A stretch of 64,000 nucleotides of DNA from Soehngenia sp. GTDB taxonomy: Bacteria; Bacillota; Clostridia; Tissierellales; Tissierellaceae. Numbering within the stretch: position 1 is the first letter of the stretch; each line of letters begins with the position of its first letter. The notes below the pieces were generated by a model. That model was given only the letters and a program-made list of their open reading frames with translations. It ran no database searches and was not told the origin of the DNA. A program made the position numbers and the translations under genes. The DNA lies in assembly GCA_024637045.1 (NCBI GenBank), contig JAGXFX010000007.1:1-64000 (forward strand), written 5' to 3'. Below, in pieces: positions 8,733 through 17,082 of the stretch.

Positions 8733-9885
8733 TCTTGATCACCTCAATCGGATTAAGTCTAGAAGAAATTCTTGCTGGTATCAATGAAGCTATCATGGCA
8801 GATACTATTGCAAACATTCCTGATAGTGCAATAAAACCATAATTTATATATACTGGAACAACTGGAGTTCCATCAGGATTCACTGCAAATTTTGTAAAGG
8901 AATACAATAATCCAAATCCGAATGCTATCCCCATTATTGCTCCAAGTATTCCCAGCATAAGTCCCTGGAAGACAAATATCAAACTTGCTTCTTTATCTTT
9001 TATACCCATTGCTTTCAGTATTCCCAGTTGCTTTGATTTTTGAACGACAGAAATTGCAAGAACACTTGATATTCCAAGCAGCACAGCTACAAGCACAAAT
9101 ATTTGAATCATATAACTTGAAACACTTTGCCCGTTTAGTCCGCTTAATAGACTTTGATTCTGATCTTTCCAATTGTCGACCTTAAGATTGGGATCCGATA
9201 CGGCATAACCTATTCTATTGCCGATAACATCTGCATCAAATACTTCGCTAACCTGCATTTCAACAGAAGAAACCTTATTGCCCATTCCCAAAAAATCCTG
9301 TGCAGTCTGTAAATTAGTTATAATCCATGACTCATTTATGGATGACACTTGAAGATCATAAAGTCCTGTTACATCAAATCTAGCTGATCCTCCACCGGGA
9401 TTTAGGACAAGTATTCTATCTCCTGAGCTAACACCTGTAATTAGTGCCAGTTCTCGCCCAATTAAGACTTCATCTTTTCGTCCAGGTAATCTTCCCTCGT
9501 ACAATCCTTCTTCAATATTATATATTTTATTTGATTCCTCGATATCGAATCCTCTTATAAGAACCGGAGCAGTGTCCGCCTCATAATCCAGAGTAGCTGG
9601 ACCATCAGCTGAAACTGAAACATTTGTAACCTCAGGTTCAAACATTTTGGCTTCATATACTATTCTATCCCAATTATCGATTAGTTTGTCATCAGTTGTC
9701 GATGTTATCGTAACCTGTGATGAACTACCAATTGTTGTATCGATAAGATTGATTTGAAGACCCTGAATCAGGGACCCAATAAATAATTGAACAGAAACAC
9801 CAATAGAAATACCTAGAACAATAAGAATTGTTTGTCCACGACCTGATTTAAGAAATCTTAGGGCGATTTTTAGTGCGAGTCTCAT
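8725..9885 (-). CDS. FtsX/MacB-type ABC transporter permease
   Basis: A 386-residue permease with one N-terminal helix (about 17-40), a large extracytoplasmic domain (about 45-255) and three C-terminal helices. The C-terminal part carries VVQKSKQLGILKAMGIKDKEASLIF-type signature (seen as QLGILKAMG) and the closing LIPARISSRLNPIEVIK, both typical of LolC/MacB permeases. These are mechanotransmission-type exporters rather than channels. It would work with the adjacent ATPase and HlyD-type adaptor. The substrate is unknown. Confidence 0.92.
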   Translation of the reverse strand: MRLALKIALRFLKSGRGQTILIVLGISIGVSVQLFIGSLIQGLQINLIDTTIGSSSQVTITSTTDDKLIDNWDRIVYEAKMFEPEVTNVSVSADGPATLDYEADTAPVLIRGFDIEESNKIYNIEEGLYEGRLPGRKDEVLIGRELALITGVSSGDRILVLNPGGGSARFDVTGLYDLQVSSINESWIITNLQTAQDFLGMGNKVSSVEMQVSEVFDADVIGNRIGYAVSDPNLKVDNWKDQNQSLLSGLNGQSVSSYMIQIFVLVAVLLGISSVLAISVVQKSKQLGILKAMGIKDKEASLIFVFQGLMLGILGAIMGIAFGFGLLYSFTKFAVNPDGTPVVPVYINYGFIALSGMFAIVSAMIASLIPARISSRLNPIEVIKNG

Positions 9886-10532
9886 TTATTCTCCCCCTCT
9901 CGCAGGGCAAGAACATCATTATAATCTTGAATATAAATGTCTCCTCCAATTTCTTGAATTGTATGAGGATTGTTCCTGAATGCTTGTCCACCAAGAAGAA
10001 TCTTAATGTCTTTGACACATTCCGTCTTTATTCTCTCAACAATCTTTTTCGCCTCAAAGAGCAAATAGTAATCGGTTACACTTATACCCACATAATTTGG
10101 TTTCTCTGTCGTTATTGCTTGCCAAACCTGATCTCTTGGGGTGTTGCTTCCAATATAAATCACCTGATAGCCATTTATCTGAAAAAAATCCGACATCATC
10201 CTGAGACCAACTTCGTGATACTCCTTTTCAGGACAGACCAGTACAATTTTATCTCCTGTTTTCTCTGCTTTCCTTCCAAGATCAATTACCATGGGATAAA
10301 GAACTTCAATTATGGTCCTTATTATTGAGGTTTTTACATGCTCATCCCAGATGCATCCAGGGTCATTCTCAGGACAATCATCAATGCTATAAAGAGCAGG
10401 GACAAGGATTTCTTCATAGAGAACCGGTATTGTTATCATTCCACTCCCTACCTCTTCCATGGCTGAAACCACACAGTCATCCATTCTGTTCAGAGAAAAA
10501 AGCTCCATAAATTCATTGTAAAATTTATCCAT
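9882..10532 (-). CDS. Cobalamin-binding (B12-binding fold) protein, sensor-like
   Basis: A 216-residue protein with the two-part architecture of corrinoid proteins and B12 sensors. There is a helical cap (1-90) and a Rossmann-type B12 domain (95-216). The domain has EKEYHEVG (His106, matching the DxHxxG lower-ligand motif with Glu in place of Asp), YIGSNTP and LLGGQAF. The cap carries WDEH at 62-65; the Glu-His pair resembles the one in the cap of CarH-type photoreceptors, though the Trp spacing differs. No DNA-binding or methyltransferase domain is present. It overlaps the permease gene by 4 bp and follows the adaptor gene by 10 bp, so it is translationally tied to the exporter. Confidence 0.82.
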   Translation of the reverse strand: MDKFYNEFMELFSLNRMDDCVVSAMEEVGSGMITIPVLYEEILVPALYSIDDCPENDPGCIWDEHVKTSIIRTIIEVLYPMVIDLGRKAEKTGDKIVLVCPEKEYHEVGLRMMSDFFQINGYQVIYIGSNTPRDQVWQAITTEKPNYVGISVTDYYLLFEAKKIVERIKTECVKDIKILLGGQAFRNNPHTIQEIGGDIYIQDYNDVLALREGENK

Positions 10533-10542
10533 GTTTTTCCTC

Positions 10543-11808
10543 CTATTCTACAGTGATTACAGCTGAGCCATTCTGAAGTTCTTCAGGAGGGTTTAGAACC
10601 ACAATATCTCCCAACTCCAAGCCATCTACAATCTCAGTCAGGTATCTGTCTGTTATTCCTCTTTGAACTGATGTTTTAACTGCTATTCCATTTTCCATAG
10701 TAAAAACATATGCACCTATATCACCATCTTCTCTGATTGCCTCATTATTTACCAATAACACATTATCTACACTTCCAGTAATAACTTGTGCATCAGCATC
10801 ATATCCGGATACAATTCTGTCGTCCACCGCTGATAATTGGATTGTAATTTTAACCTTTGGACTGCTGCTTCCACTGGAAGGATCTGTTTCTGCCTTGTTT
10901 CCTATTTCAGCAATTGTACCTTTATAATCACCTTCTATTCCAATCACCTTTATGCTTGCGTTTTGGCTCCTTTTAATATTCACAGCATCTTCCTGCGTTA
11001 CAAAAGCTTCAAATAAAAACTTTTCCGTATCCTGAACCACAATCTTAGAATCTGTACCAACTGCTCTATTTGCCTTGATCTCCAATGAAACAACTGTTCC
11101 ATCAAGGTCAGCTATTATTTTAGTGTCAGCTATTTGTTCTTTCAATTGTTCAATATCCAATAAGATCGATCTTCTTTGTCTTTCCAGACTACCAGTTGTG
11201 CTGGATGTAGTGGATCCGAGGTCAGAGTACCTAAGTTTTGCGTCTTCAACATTCAATGCGGCTGTTTTGACACTTGACTCTAAACTCTTTAGTGCATTCT
11301 CCTGATTCTCATACTCTGACAGACTTATGGCTCCATTTTCGTAAAGGATTTTTATGTCCTCCAGTTTCTCCTTGGATATTTCATAATCTCTTTGTACAGT
11401 ACTTAAGGATTCCTGAGCCTTTTGAAGATTGTTCTGAAGTATTTGTCTGTCCGCTGATCCTCCTGCTACTTTCAGATCTGCTTCAACCTGCTCGAGATTA
11501 ATTATTTGTTTTGCAAGGCTGGTCTCCAACTGGGATGGATCCAATACAGCCAATACATCCCCTTTGATTACATTTTCCCCTTCTTCGAACATTACCTGGA
11601 GGACTTCTGTGCCTGCGGGCACAACAATTTCCTGGATATCCTCTGAAATGACTTTCCCGGTTATATCCAGTCTTTGTTCAATTGAACCTTCAGTGACTTC
11701 CATTGAGTTTACTTCTATCTCTGTGGATCTATTAATACCAAAAAAATATATCAATGCACCTATTCCGATAACAGATACAATTATCAGAAATCCTTTTTTC
11801 TTTAACAT
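10543..11808 (-). CDS. HlyD/MacA-type efflux adaptor
   Basis: A 421-residue membrane-fusion/adaptor protein. An N-terminal transmembrane anchor (about 5-22) is followed by the biotinyl-lipoyl half-motif VLQVMFEEGENVIKGDVLAVLD, a long coiled coil (about 100-215, rich in Gln, Glu, Leu), the second lipoyl half (ADLDGTVVSLEI) and a beta-barrel/membrane-proximal region. The start at 11808 is preceded by GGGAGG 7 bases away; a longer in-frame reading has no site. In Gram-positives such adaptors accompany MacB-like transporters. First gene of the exporter operon. Confidence 0.9.
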   Translation of the reverse strand: MLKKKGFLIIVSVIGIGALIYFFGINRSTEIEVNSMEVTEGSIEQRLDITGKVISEDIQEIVVPAGTEVLQVMFEEGENVIKGDVLAVLDPSQLETSLAKQIINLEQVEADLKVAGGSADRQILQNNLQKAQESLSTVQRDYEISKEKLEDIKILYENGAISLSEYENQENALKSLESSVKTAALNVEDAKLRYSDLGSTTSSTTGSLERQRRSILLDIEQLKEQIADTKIIADLDGTVVSLEIKANRAVGTDSKIVVQDTEKFLFEAFVTQEDAVNIKRSQNASIKVIGIEGDYKGTIAEIGNKAETDPSSGSSSPKVKITIQLSAVDDRIVSGYDADAQVITGSVDNVLLVNNEAIREDGDIGAYVFTMENGIAVKTSVQRGITDRYLTEIVDGLELGDIVVLNPPEELQNGSAVITVE

Positions 11809-11923
11809 TCTTTCTCTCCTCCCAATTTCTGTATAATCCATATATACTCTAAAAAGACTCATATCAACCAGTAGGAGGTGCGTTTTTTGTAATATGTTCA
11901 ATTATTTTATCCAATAAAAGTAA

Positions 11924-11956
11924 TAGACTACCACTTTTTTACGGTGCGGTAGTCTA
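11924..11956 (-). terminator. Terminator overlapping the response-regulator stop codon
   Basis: TAGACTACC (11924-11932) pairs with GGTAGTCTA (11948-11956). The right arm contains the TAG stop codon of the response regulator. On the minus strand a T-rich but imperfect tail (TTACTTTTATT) follows. It separates the potassium locus from the exporter operon. Confidence 0.6.
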
Positions 11957-12643
11957 TTCATCTGTAAATCTATATCCAACGCCAACTTCTGTTACAATGA
12001 ATCTGTGACTGGTGTTGTCTTTTTCAATTTTCCTTCTTAAATTTGCCATAATTACCCTTAGACTCTTTGTATCGCTTTCGCCTGAGTATCCCCATACATG
12101 CTTGATAATATAATTATGAGTTAAGACCTTACCTCTGTTGTCGATTAAAAGTCTTAATAACTTATATTCCAGGGGTGTAAGATGGACATCTTCTCCATCA
12201 ATCTGGACCTTCCTCTTCTCATAATCTACTGTCAAATATCCACACTCGAATATCTTTGGATTATCTAATCCCAAATTTGACATTGATCTCTCAACTACGC
12301 GGATTCTAGCCATCAGTTCTCCCATAAAAAAAGGCTTTGTTACATAATCACTGGCACCTAAATCCAATGCTTCAATCTTATCTTTTTCAAGTCCTCTTGC
12401 AGAAACTACAATTATGGGAATATTGCTAAACTCTCTTAATTCCTTAATAATGTCCAAACCATCTCTGTCCGGCAATCCTAGATCAAGTATTATGATTTCA
12501 GGATTATACGATGTAAATTTGAACAAACCATCCGAAGCTGAACTTGCAGTAATCACTTCATAATCATCCTTGTTAAGTGAAACCTCGATAAAGTTGGATA
12601 TGTATTTATCGTCTTCAATTATCAAAATTCTCGAGTTTTTCAA
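11954..12643 (-). CDS. KdpE-like OmpR-family response regulator
   Basis: A 229-residue regulator. The receiver domain has the acidic pocket (EDD at 10-12), phosphoacceptor Asp54 in IILDLGLPDRDG and the Lys of VTKPF. The C-terminal winged-helix ends in LRRKIEKDN and VGVGYRF. Overall it is most like KdpE. It overlaps the kinase gene by 4 bp (ATGA), so the pair is translationally coupled. It lies directly downstream of KtrAB-like potassium transporter genes, not next to kdpFABC, so its likely targets are potassium or turgor genes. Confidence 0.9.
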   Translation of the reverse strand: MKNSRILIIEDDKYISNFIEVSLNKDDYEVITASSASDGLFKFTSYNPEIIILDLGLPDRDGLDIIKELREFSNIPIIVVSARGLEKDKIEALDLGASDYVTKPFFMGELMARIRVVERSMSNLGLDNPKIFECGYLTVDYEKRKVQIDGEDVHLTPLEYKLLRLLIDNRGKVLTHNYIIKHVWGYSGESDTKSLRVIMANLRRKIEKDNTSHRFIVTEVGVGYRFTDE

Positions 12644-14064
12644 TTTAGTTCCTCCTCTACAGGAAGTGTAAAGCTAAACTTTGATCCTTTAGGAAGATTA
12701 TGTTCTGAGAATATTTTCCCACCATGTGCTTCCACTATGGCCTTACAAATAGTAAGTCCAAGACCAATTCCTCGCTTGCCATCAGTTATGCCTTTGTCCA
12801 ATGTTACAAATCTATCGAAAAGACTGTCCTTAATACTATCGTCGATACCTCCCCCAGTATCACTTACTACAAATTCTACACAGTTATCTTTAATTTTTAC
12901 ATCCAATCTAACAGAGCAGTCCTTTGATGTGTGTCTTACTGCATTTTCAAGAAGATTAACAAGAACCTGTACAATCAGCTTACCGTCCATCGGTACTGAA
13001 ACTACCTCTTCAGGCAATGTCACAGTGAAGCTTCTGTCGTTAAGTATCCTCTTGGTTCTTGAAACGGCTTCACTGACAACATCATCAATTACTTCCTCAT
13101 CCCTATTAAGTATTAATTGCTCGTTGCTTATTCTAGTCATATTCAGTATGTTTTCCACTAAATTTGTAAGCCAACCTATTTCCTCACTGATATCTGTGGC
13201 CAGCTTCTTTTTTTCATCATCCTTTAATACATCAAAATTCTCTGCAAGAAGATTGCCTGCACCGGATAATGCAGTAAGGGGAGTTCTAAGATCGTGTGAA
13301 ACTGATCTCAACAAATTAGCCCTTAATCTCTCTTTTTCCATAGCAACTCTAATCTGCTCTCTTTCAGCATATAGCTTGTTTCCTTCAAGAGCTATTCCGA
13401 GTTGAGTTGCAATCGATTGAATAATTATTTCGTTTTGCTTATCAGTATCTCCCTTATCCTTAAATACTCTAATTTCACCAATTACACCATCTGACCCATT
13501 AACTGGGTATTCATAATAATTACTTGCATCATTATTATAATCTTCATTATTATAATCTTCATCATTATCAAATATTATTATTTCATTCTTTAATCCCGTA
13601 TAATTATCAACAAAATATTTTGCTCTGCTTATAATATCTTTTTCTCCACTTATTGCAATAAAACCTGATGCGATTTTATACAAGACCTGGGTTGTCCTTT
13701 CATTTTTCTCGGCAATTTCTATCTGTTTCTGAAGTCTTGATGTTATGGTTCCAGATACAACTGCTGTTATCAGGAAGAATAACAACAAAACAAGATCGCC
13801 ACTATCATATATTACAAATGTATACCTTGGCTCAGTAAAAAGAAAATTCATTGCCATCATGCTAACCACAGATGTAATAATTCCCCACATGGAACTACTT
13901 GTAACAATTGTTGAAAAAATGACACCAAGTAAAAACAACATAATGATACTTTCCTTGGCAACTCCAAGGTAGCTTATCCCAAGAGAACCCAGAATTGATA
14001 TCCCGATTATTATTGTAGTCTTTATCCAGTTTACTTGTCTTTTAGAATTGCTTGGCAATACCAT
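12640..14064 (-). CDS. KdpD-like histidine kinase lacking the KdpD N-terminal sensor
   Basis: A 474-residue kinase. It starts with the four-helix DUF4118 membrane domain of KdpD (about 14-110), followed by a GAF-like region with a short Asn/Asp-rich insertion near 175, then HisKA with VSHDLRTPLTALSG (His near 255) and an HATPase_c domain (N-box LLENAVRHT, G1 DTGGGID, G2 GKRGIGLGL). Full-length KdpD has about 400 more N-terminal residues with a KdpD domain and a USP domain; both are absent here. Membrane-located. Encoded 34 bp downstream of the RCK subunit gene. Confidence 0.9.
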   Translation of the reverse strand: MVLPSNSKRQVNWIKTTIIIGISILGSLGISYLGVAKESIIMLFLLGVIFSTIVTSSSMWGIITSVVSMMAMNFLFTEPRYTFVIYDSGDLVLLLFFLITAVVSGTITSRLQKQIEIAEKNERTTQVLYKIASGFIAISGEKDIISRAKYFVDNYTGLKNEIIIFDNDEDYNNEDYNNDASNYYEYPVNGSDGVIGEIRVFKDKGDTDKQNEIIIQSIATQLGIALEGNKLYAEREQIRVAMEKERLRANLLRSVSHDLRTPLTALSGAGNLLAENFDVLKDDEKKKLATDISEEIGWLTNLVENILNMTRISNEQLILNRDEEVIDDVVSEAVSRTKRILNDRSFTVTLPEEVVSVPMDGKLIVQVLVNLLENAVRHTSKDCSVRLDVKIKDNCVEFVVSDTGGGIDDSIKDSLFDRFVTLDKGITDGKRGIGLGLTICKAIVEAHGGKIFSEHNLPKGSKFSFTLPVEEELN

Positions 14065-14098
14065 AATACCAGCTCCTTAATTACAGTATACCATTCAT

Positions 14099-14749
14099 CT
14101 ATTTCTTTTCCATCAATCTTATAATATCTTTTTTGCTCCCTGCAATAAGAATATGTTCATCTCCTGTAAATGTGTATCCGGCATTAGTCATCGGTGTTAC
14201 ATGACTATTGATTTTGAATCCAATTACATTTACATTGTATACTGAACGTACATTAAGCTCTGTTATGGTCTTCTCCTTCCAACTATCGGGAACAAGAATC
14301 TCAGAAATGGCATATTCCTCTGTAAGTTCAATATAATCCAATGCAAGACTGGAACTGTATTTCACTGCTGTTCTTTGAGCCATGTCCCTTTCAGGGTAAA
14401 CAACATCATCTGCACCAATTCTTAGTAGGAACTTGGCGTGAATATCCCTGTCTGTCTTTGAAATTACATATGGTGCCCCAAGATCCTTAAGCAAGGATGT
14501 TATCTCCAGTGACGATTGGAAATTTTCACTGATACAAACAAAACATATATCGAAGTTGCTTACTCCAAGAGTCCTTAGCACATCTGCATCCTTACAATCA
14601 CCAATCTGCGCCTTTGTCACAAGATGGGCTATCTTGTCAACAGACTCTTCATCGGTATCCACTACCATTACCTCATTTCCCAACTCAGCAAGCTTTATGG
14701 CAAGATGAGTACCAAATCTTCCTAATCCTATAACCATCATCGATTTCAT
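14099..14749 (-). CDS. ktrA: KtrA-like RCK regulatory subunit of potassium uptake
   Basis: A 216-residue cytoplasmic gating subunit. The RCK_N Rossmann motif is VIGLGRFG with the acidic residue VVDTDEE at the end of beta-2, which binds NAD(H) or ATP/ADP. RCK_C (TrkA_C) occupies about 135-216. The start at 14749 is preceded by AGGAG 7 bases away; a longer reading overlaps the ktrB stop. It forms a ring on the KtrB-like channel encoded immediately upstream (10 bp gap). Confidence 0.92.
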   Translation of the reverse strand: MKSMMVIGLGRFGTHLAIKLAELGNEVMVVDTDEESVDKIAHLVTKAQIGDCKDADVLRTLGVSNFDICFVCISENFQSSLEITSLLKDLGAPYVISKTDRDIHAKFLLRIGADDVVYPERDMAQRTAVKYSSSLALDYIELTEEYAISEILVPDSWKEKTITELNVRSVYNVNVIGFKINSHVTPMTNAGYTFTGDEHILIAGSKKDIIRLMEKK

Positions 14750-14759
14750 ATTAACACTC

Positions 14760-16097
14760 CTATCCAATAATTATCTTTTCCATTGGGTTTCTTACTTTCC
14801 GGTAATTTCTTTTTTCCGTCACTGCCATAAATACTGTAAGACTTCCAAGTCTTCCGATATACATTAAACTGACAATTACAATCTTTGACAGCGCTGAAAG
14901 ATCCCTTGTTATGCCCAAGGACAAACCTACTGTACCTATCGCTGAAAGAGTTTCAAATAGTGCTTCCTTCATTGGAATTCCCTGATTTGCAACTATTATA
15001 AAACAACCGGCAAGTACTAGTAGAGTGTAGTAGGTAACGCTGAAATATGCTCTCTTCACTATCTTGGCATCCAGTCTTCTTTTGAAAATATTAACATCAT
15101 CTGATTTTCTGAAATACGTAATCACTGAAAGGATGATTACTACGAATGTAGTTATTTTAATTCCTCCTGCAGTTGAACCGGGACTTGCTCCAATAAACAT
15201 AAGTATCATGGTGAGCATTGAACCTGCCTCGCTTAAGGCTGCTGTATCAGTTGTATTAAATCCAGCGGTCCTTGGTGTCACTGAATGAAAGAAGGCTGCA
15301 AGAATTCGCTCTCCAGTCTCCATACCACTTAGTGTCGCTTCTTTTTCTATAACTAAAAACAGTATTGTCGAAACAAGAATCATAAAAAGAGTTGAAACTA
15401 GAACAACTTTTGTATGAAGATTATACTTTGAAAAATTAAATCTGTTAATAAAAAGATCTTCCCATATTACAAATCCAATACCACCTGTTACAATCAATAC
15501 CATCACCGTAATATTTACAGCCAAATCTGATGAGAATCCAGTAAGACTTGTGTATGGTCCCAAGCTACCCATCAGGTCGAATCCAGCATTGCAAAATGCT
15601 GATACCGAGTGAAAAATACCAAACCATATTGCTCTTGAATCTCCAAATACACTGTAAAACCTAGTTGCCAGTATAGCTGCTCCTATGAACTCAAATATCA
15701 AGGTTCCAATCAATATGTGTTTTACTAGCCTGATTACTCCACTTATTTGCAATGAGTTAACTGCCTCCATTGCAAATGATCTTTCCCTTAATCCAATTCT
15801 TTTTCTAAGGACCATTGAAAATAGAATTGCAATTGTCATAAATCCCAACCCGCCTATCTGAATAAGTAATAGTATCACCACTTGTCCAAAAATAGTGAAC
15901 TGTGACCATGTGTCATACACAACAAGTCCAGTAACACAAGTAGCAGATGTAGATGTAAACAACGCATCAAGAAAAGGCAGAAATTCTCCGCTCTTGTTCG
16001 ATATAGGTAGCATAAGCAAAAGAGCTCCAGTAAGAATTATAACTACGAATCCTACAGCCAGTGTCTGTTTTGCTCCCAATCTTGGAAACTTATTCAT
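14760..16097 (-). CDS. ktrB: KtrB/TrkH-family potassium translocating subunit
   Basis: A 445-residue membrane protein with the four pseudo-repeated P-loops of the Trk/Ktr/HKT superfamily. Filter segments are recognisable as TSATCVTGL, SAFCNAGFD, SPGSTAGGI and SAIGTVGLS, each with the filter Gly. The length matches Bacillus KtrB better than the longer TrkH. It conducts K+ (often with Na+) and is gated by the RCK ring from ktrA. The gene overlaps the upstream RCK-like membrane protein by 8 bp. Confidence 0.92.
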   Translation of the reverse strand: MNKFPRLGAKQTLAVGFVVIILTGALLLMLPISNKSGEFLPFLDALFTSTSATCVTGLVVYDTWSQFTIFGQVVILLLIQIGGLGFMTIAILFSMVLRKRIGLRERSFAMEAVNSLQISGVIRLVKHILIGTLIFEFIGAAILATRFYSVFGDSRAIWFGIFHSVSAFCNAGFDLMGSLGPYTSLTGFSSDLAVNITVMVLIVTGGIGFVIWEDLFINRFNFSKYNLHTKVVLVSTLFMILVSTILFLVIEKEATLSGMETGERILAAFFHSVTPRTAGFNTTDTAALSEAGSMLTMILMFIGASPGSTAGGIKITTFVVIILSVITYFRKSDDVNIFKRRLDAKIVKRAYFSVTYYTLLVLAGCFIIVANQGIPMKEALFETLSAIGTVGLSLGITRDLSALSKIVIVSLMYIGRLGSLTVFMAVTEKRNYRKVRNPMEKIIIG

Positions 16098-16548
16098 AAG
16101 CAGATACCCCCTGGAGTGACTCGATTATTCTTTCAGGTGTTATGGCTCCGGTTATTACCTTGTTTACACCAACCTTCCTATAAAGATCTGCATAAACATA
16201 GTCATTGACCTTAGCAATTATCCATACATTTTGCTGTTTCTTTTTAACGAGTCTGATAAAGAACAAATTTTCACCGTCATCTGAAGACAATGCAAAAAAA
16301 GTAGCAAATTCCAAATTCTCAGGTACTACTGCATTATCTATTAAGTAATACGAGAACTTGAGGTTCTCAAAGACTTTGCATAGTTTTTCTTCAGAATCCG
16401 AGTCTGTGAAAATCAGAGTTGATCTTTTATCTACTATTAATTCTGCTGTGGATTCTGTATTTTTGACAAAGAGTTCGCCTACTCTATCCATAAGAAAATA
16501 TCCTAAAATCATTAAAATAACTATTGAAGCAACTGCAAATATTTCCAC
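16090..16548 (-). CDS. Membrane-anchored, degenerate RCK-like protein
   Basis: A 152-residue protein. There is one N-terminal helix (about 3-21), then an alternating strand-helix domain with SSDDGENLFFIRLVKKK and VWIIAKVNDYVYADLYRKVGVNKVITGAITPERII. The second block follows the last strands of TrkA_N/RCK domains, where 'G.d.vi.p' closes the fold. The nucleotide-binding GxGxxG is missing. It is the first gene of the potassium operon, overlapping ktrB by 8 bp, so a role as an accessory subunit or membrane tether for the Ktr complex is likely but inferred. I know no characterised homologue. Confidence 0.65.
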   Translation of the reverse strand: MEIFAVASIVILMILGYFLMDRVGELFVKNTESTAELIVDKRSTLIFTDSDSEEKLCKVFENLKFSYYLIDNAVVPENLEFATFFALSSDDGENLFFIRLVKKKQQNVWIIAKVNDYVYADLYRKVGVNKVITGAITPERIIESLQGVSAYE

Positions 16549-16635
16549 TGATAAGACCTCCTCTCAAGTAAATCTTATCGCAGAAAATATTAAAATAGTG
16601 TTTTGATTCTCATCCAGATGTTATTTTTGTGCAAA

Positions 16636-16667
16636 GAAAAAGATATCCCCCTAAAAGGGAATATCTT
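16636..16667 (-). terminator. Terminator downstream of the decayed SLH/chagasin gene
   Basis: AAGATAT-CCC (16640-16650) pairs with GGGAATATCTT (16657-16667) with one mismatch. On the minus strand a TTTTTCTTT tail follows. It would end the decayed gene and isolate the potassium operon. Confidence 0.6.
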
Positions 16668-16689
16668 CTTACTCTACTTCAATTTATTT

Positions 16690-17062
16690 TTACCTTACAT
16701 CTACTATTTCCAAACTTTCATTTACTTCCACAACTAGAACTCTGGTTTCAATAGCAGTTTCCTTATCCTCCCAGCTTCTGTAGTATGAGAAGACTATTTC
16801 TTCTACTCCTTCTTCCTCAGGAACGAATACCCATGTATGCTCACCACCTGAACCAACAACATCTGCTGATACGGCATAAGCATCATCATGACCATGTTCA
16901 TCATTGCGGCAGCTTCAGCTCTTGTTGACGTAGTTTCATCTGCTCCAGGACTGAACCGTCGATTCTGAATCAGTTGTTTACTTCCATTCTTATCTGAGCC
17001 TGATCCTCATCACTTATATTTGACTGTACCCAGTCCCTGTCCTGAATCTGATTCTGATTCAT
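16690..17062 (-). pseudogene. Decayed SLH-domain / chagasin-like (I42) gene
   Basis: Three remnants lie in the same direction but in different frames. At 16970-17062 a 30-codon piece reads QSNISDEDQAQIRMEVNN then stops. At about 16890-16966 another frame reads RRFSPGADETTSTRAEAAAM, the FxP...TRAEAA signature of an S-layer homology (SLH) domain. At 16690-16884 a third frame reads GSGGEHTWVFVPEEEG, then FSYYRSWED, then a short tail and TAA. The last is the C-terminal half of the I42 chagasin family of cysteine protease inhibitors. Frameshifts and missing parts mean it is not expressed as one protein. It accounts for most of the 534 bp between the potassium and SDR genes. Confidence 0.7.
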
Positions 17063-17082
17063 GGGTTGAACCCATGGCCACA

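Noticed and set aside
9873-10328. 151-codon plus-strand frame across the B12-binding gene
   Set aside because: Antisense to a conserved domain and overlapping two coding genes; composition is not convincing.
8046-11808. Bacteriocin or lantibiotic exporter
   Set aside because: No precursor peptide, modification enzyme or peptidase domain is present; the architecture fits a general MacAB-like exporter.
12737-13405. 222-codon open frame on the plus strand inside the kinase gene
   Set aside because: It lies fully antisense to a well-supported histidine kinase and encodes a Ser/Leu-rich sequence with no known motif.
11954-14064. Full KdpDE system with Kdp-ATPase
   Set aside because: The KdpD sensor and USP domains and all kdpFABC genes are absent; neighbours are Ktr-type genes.
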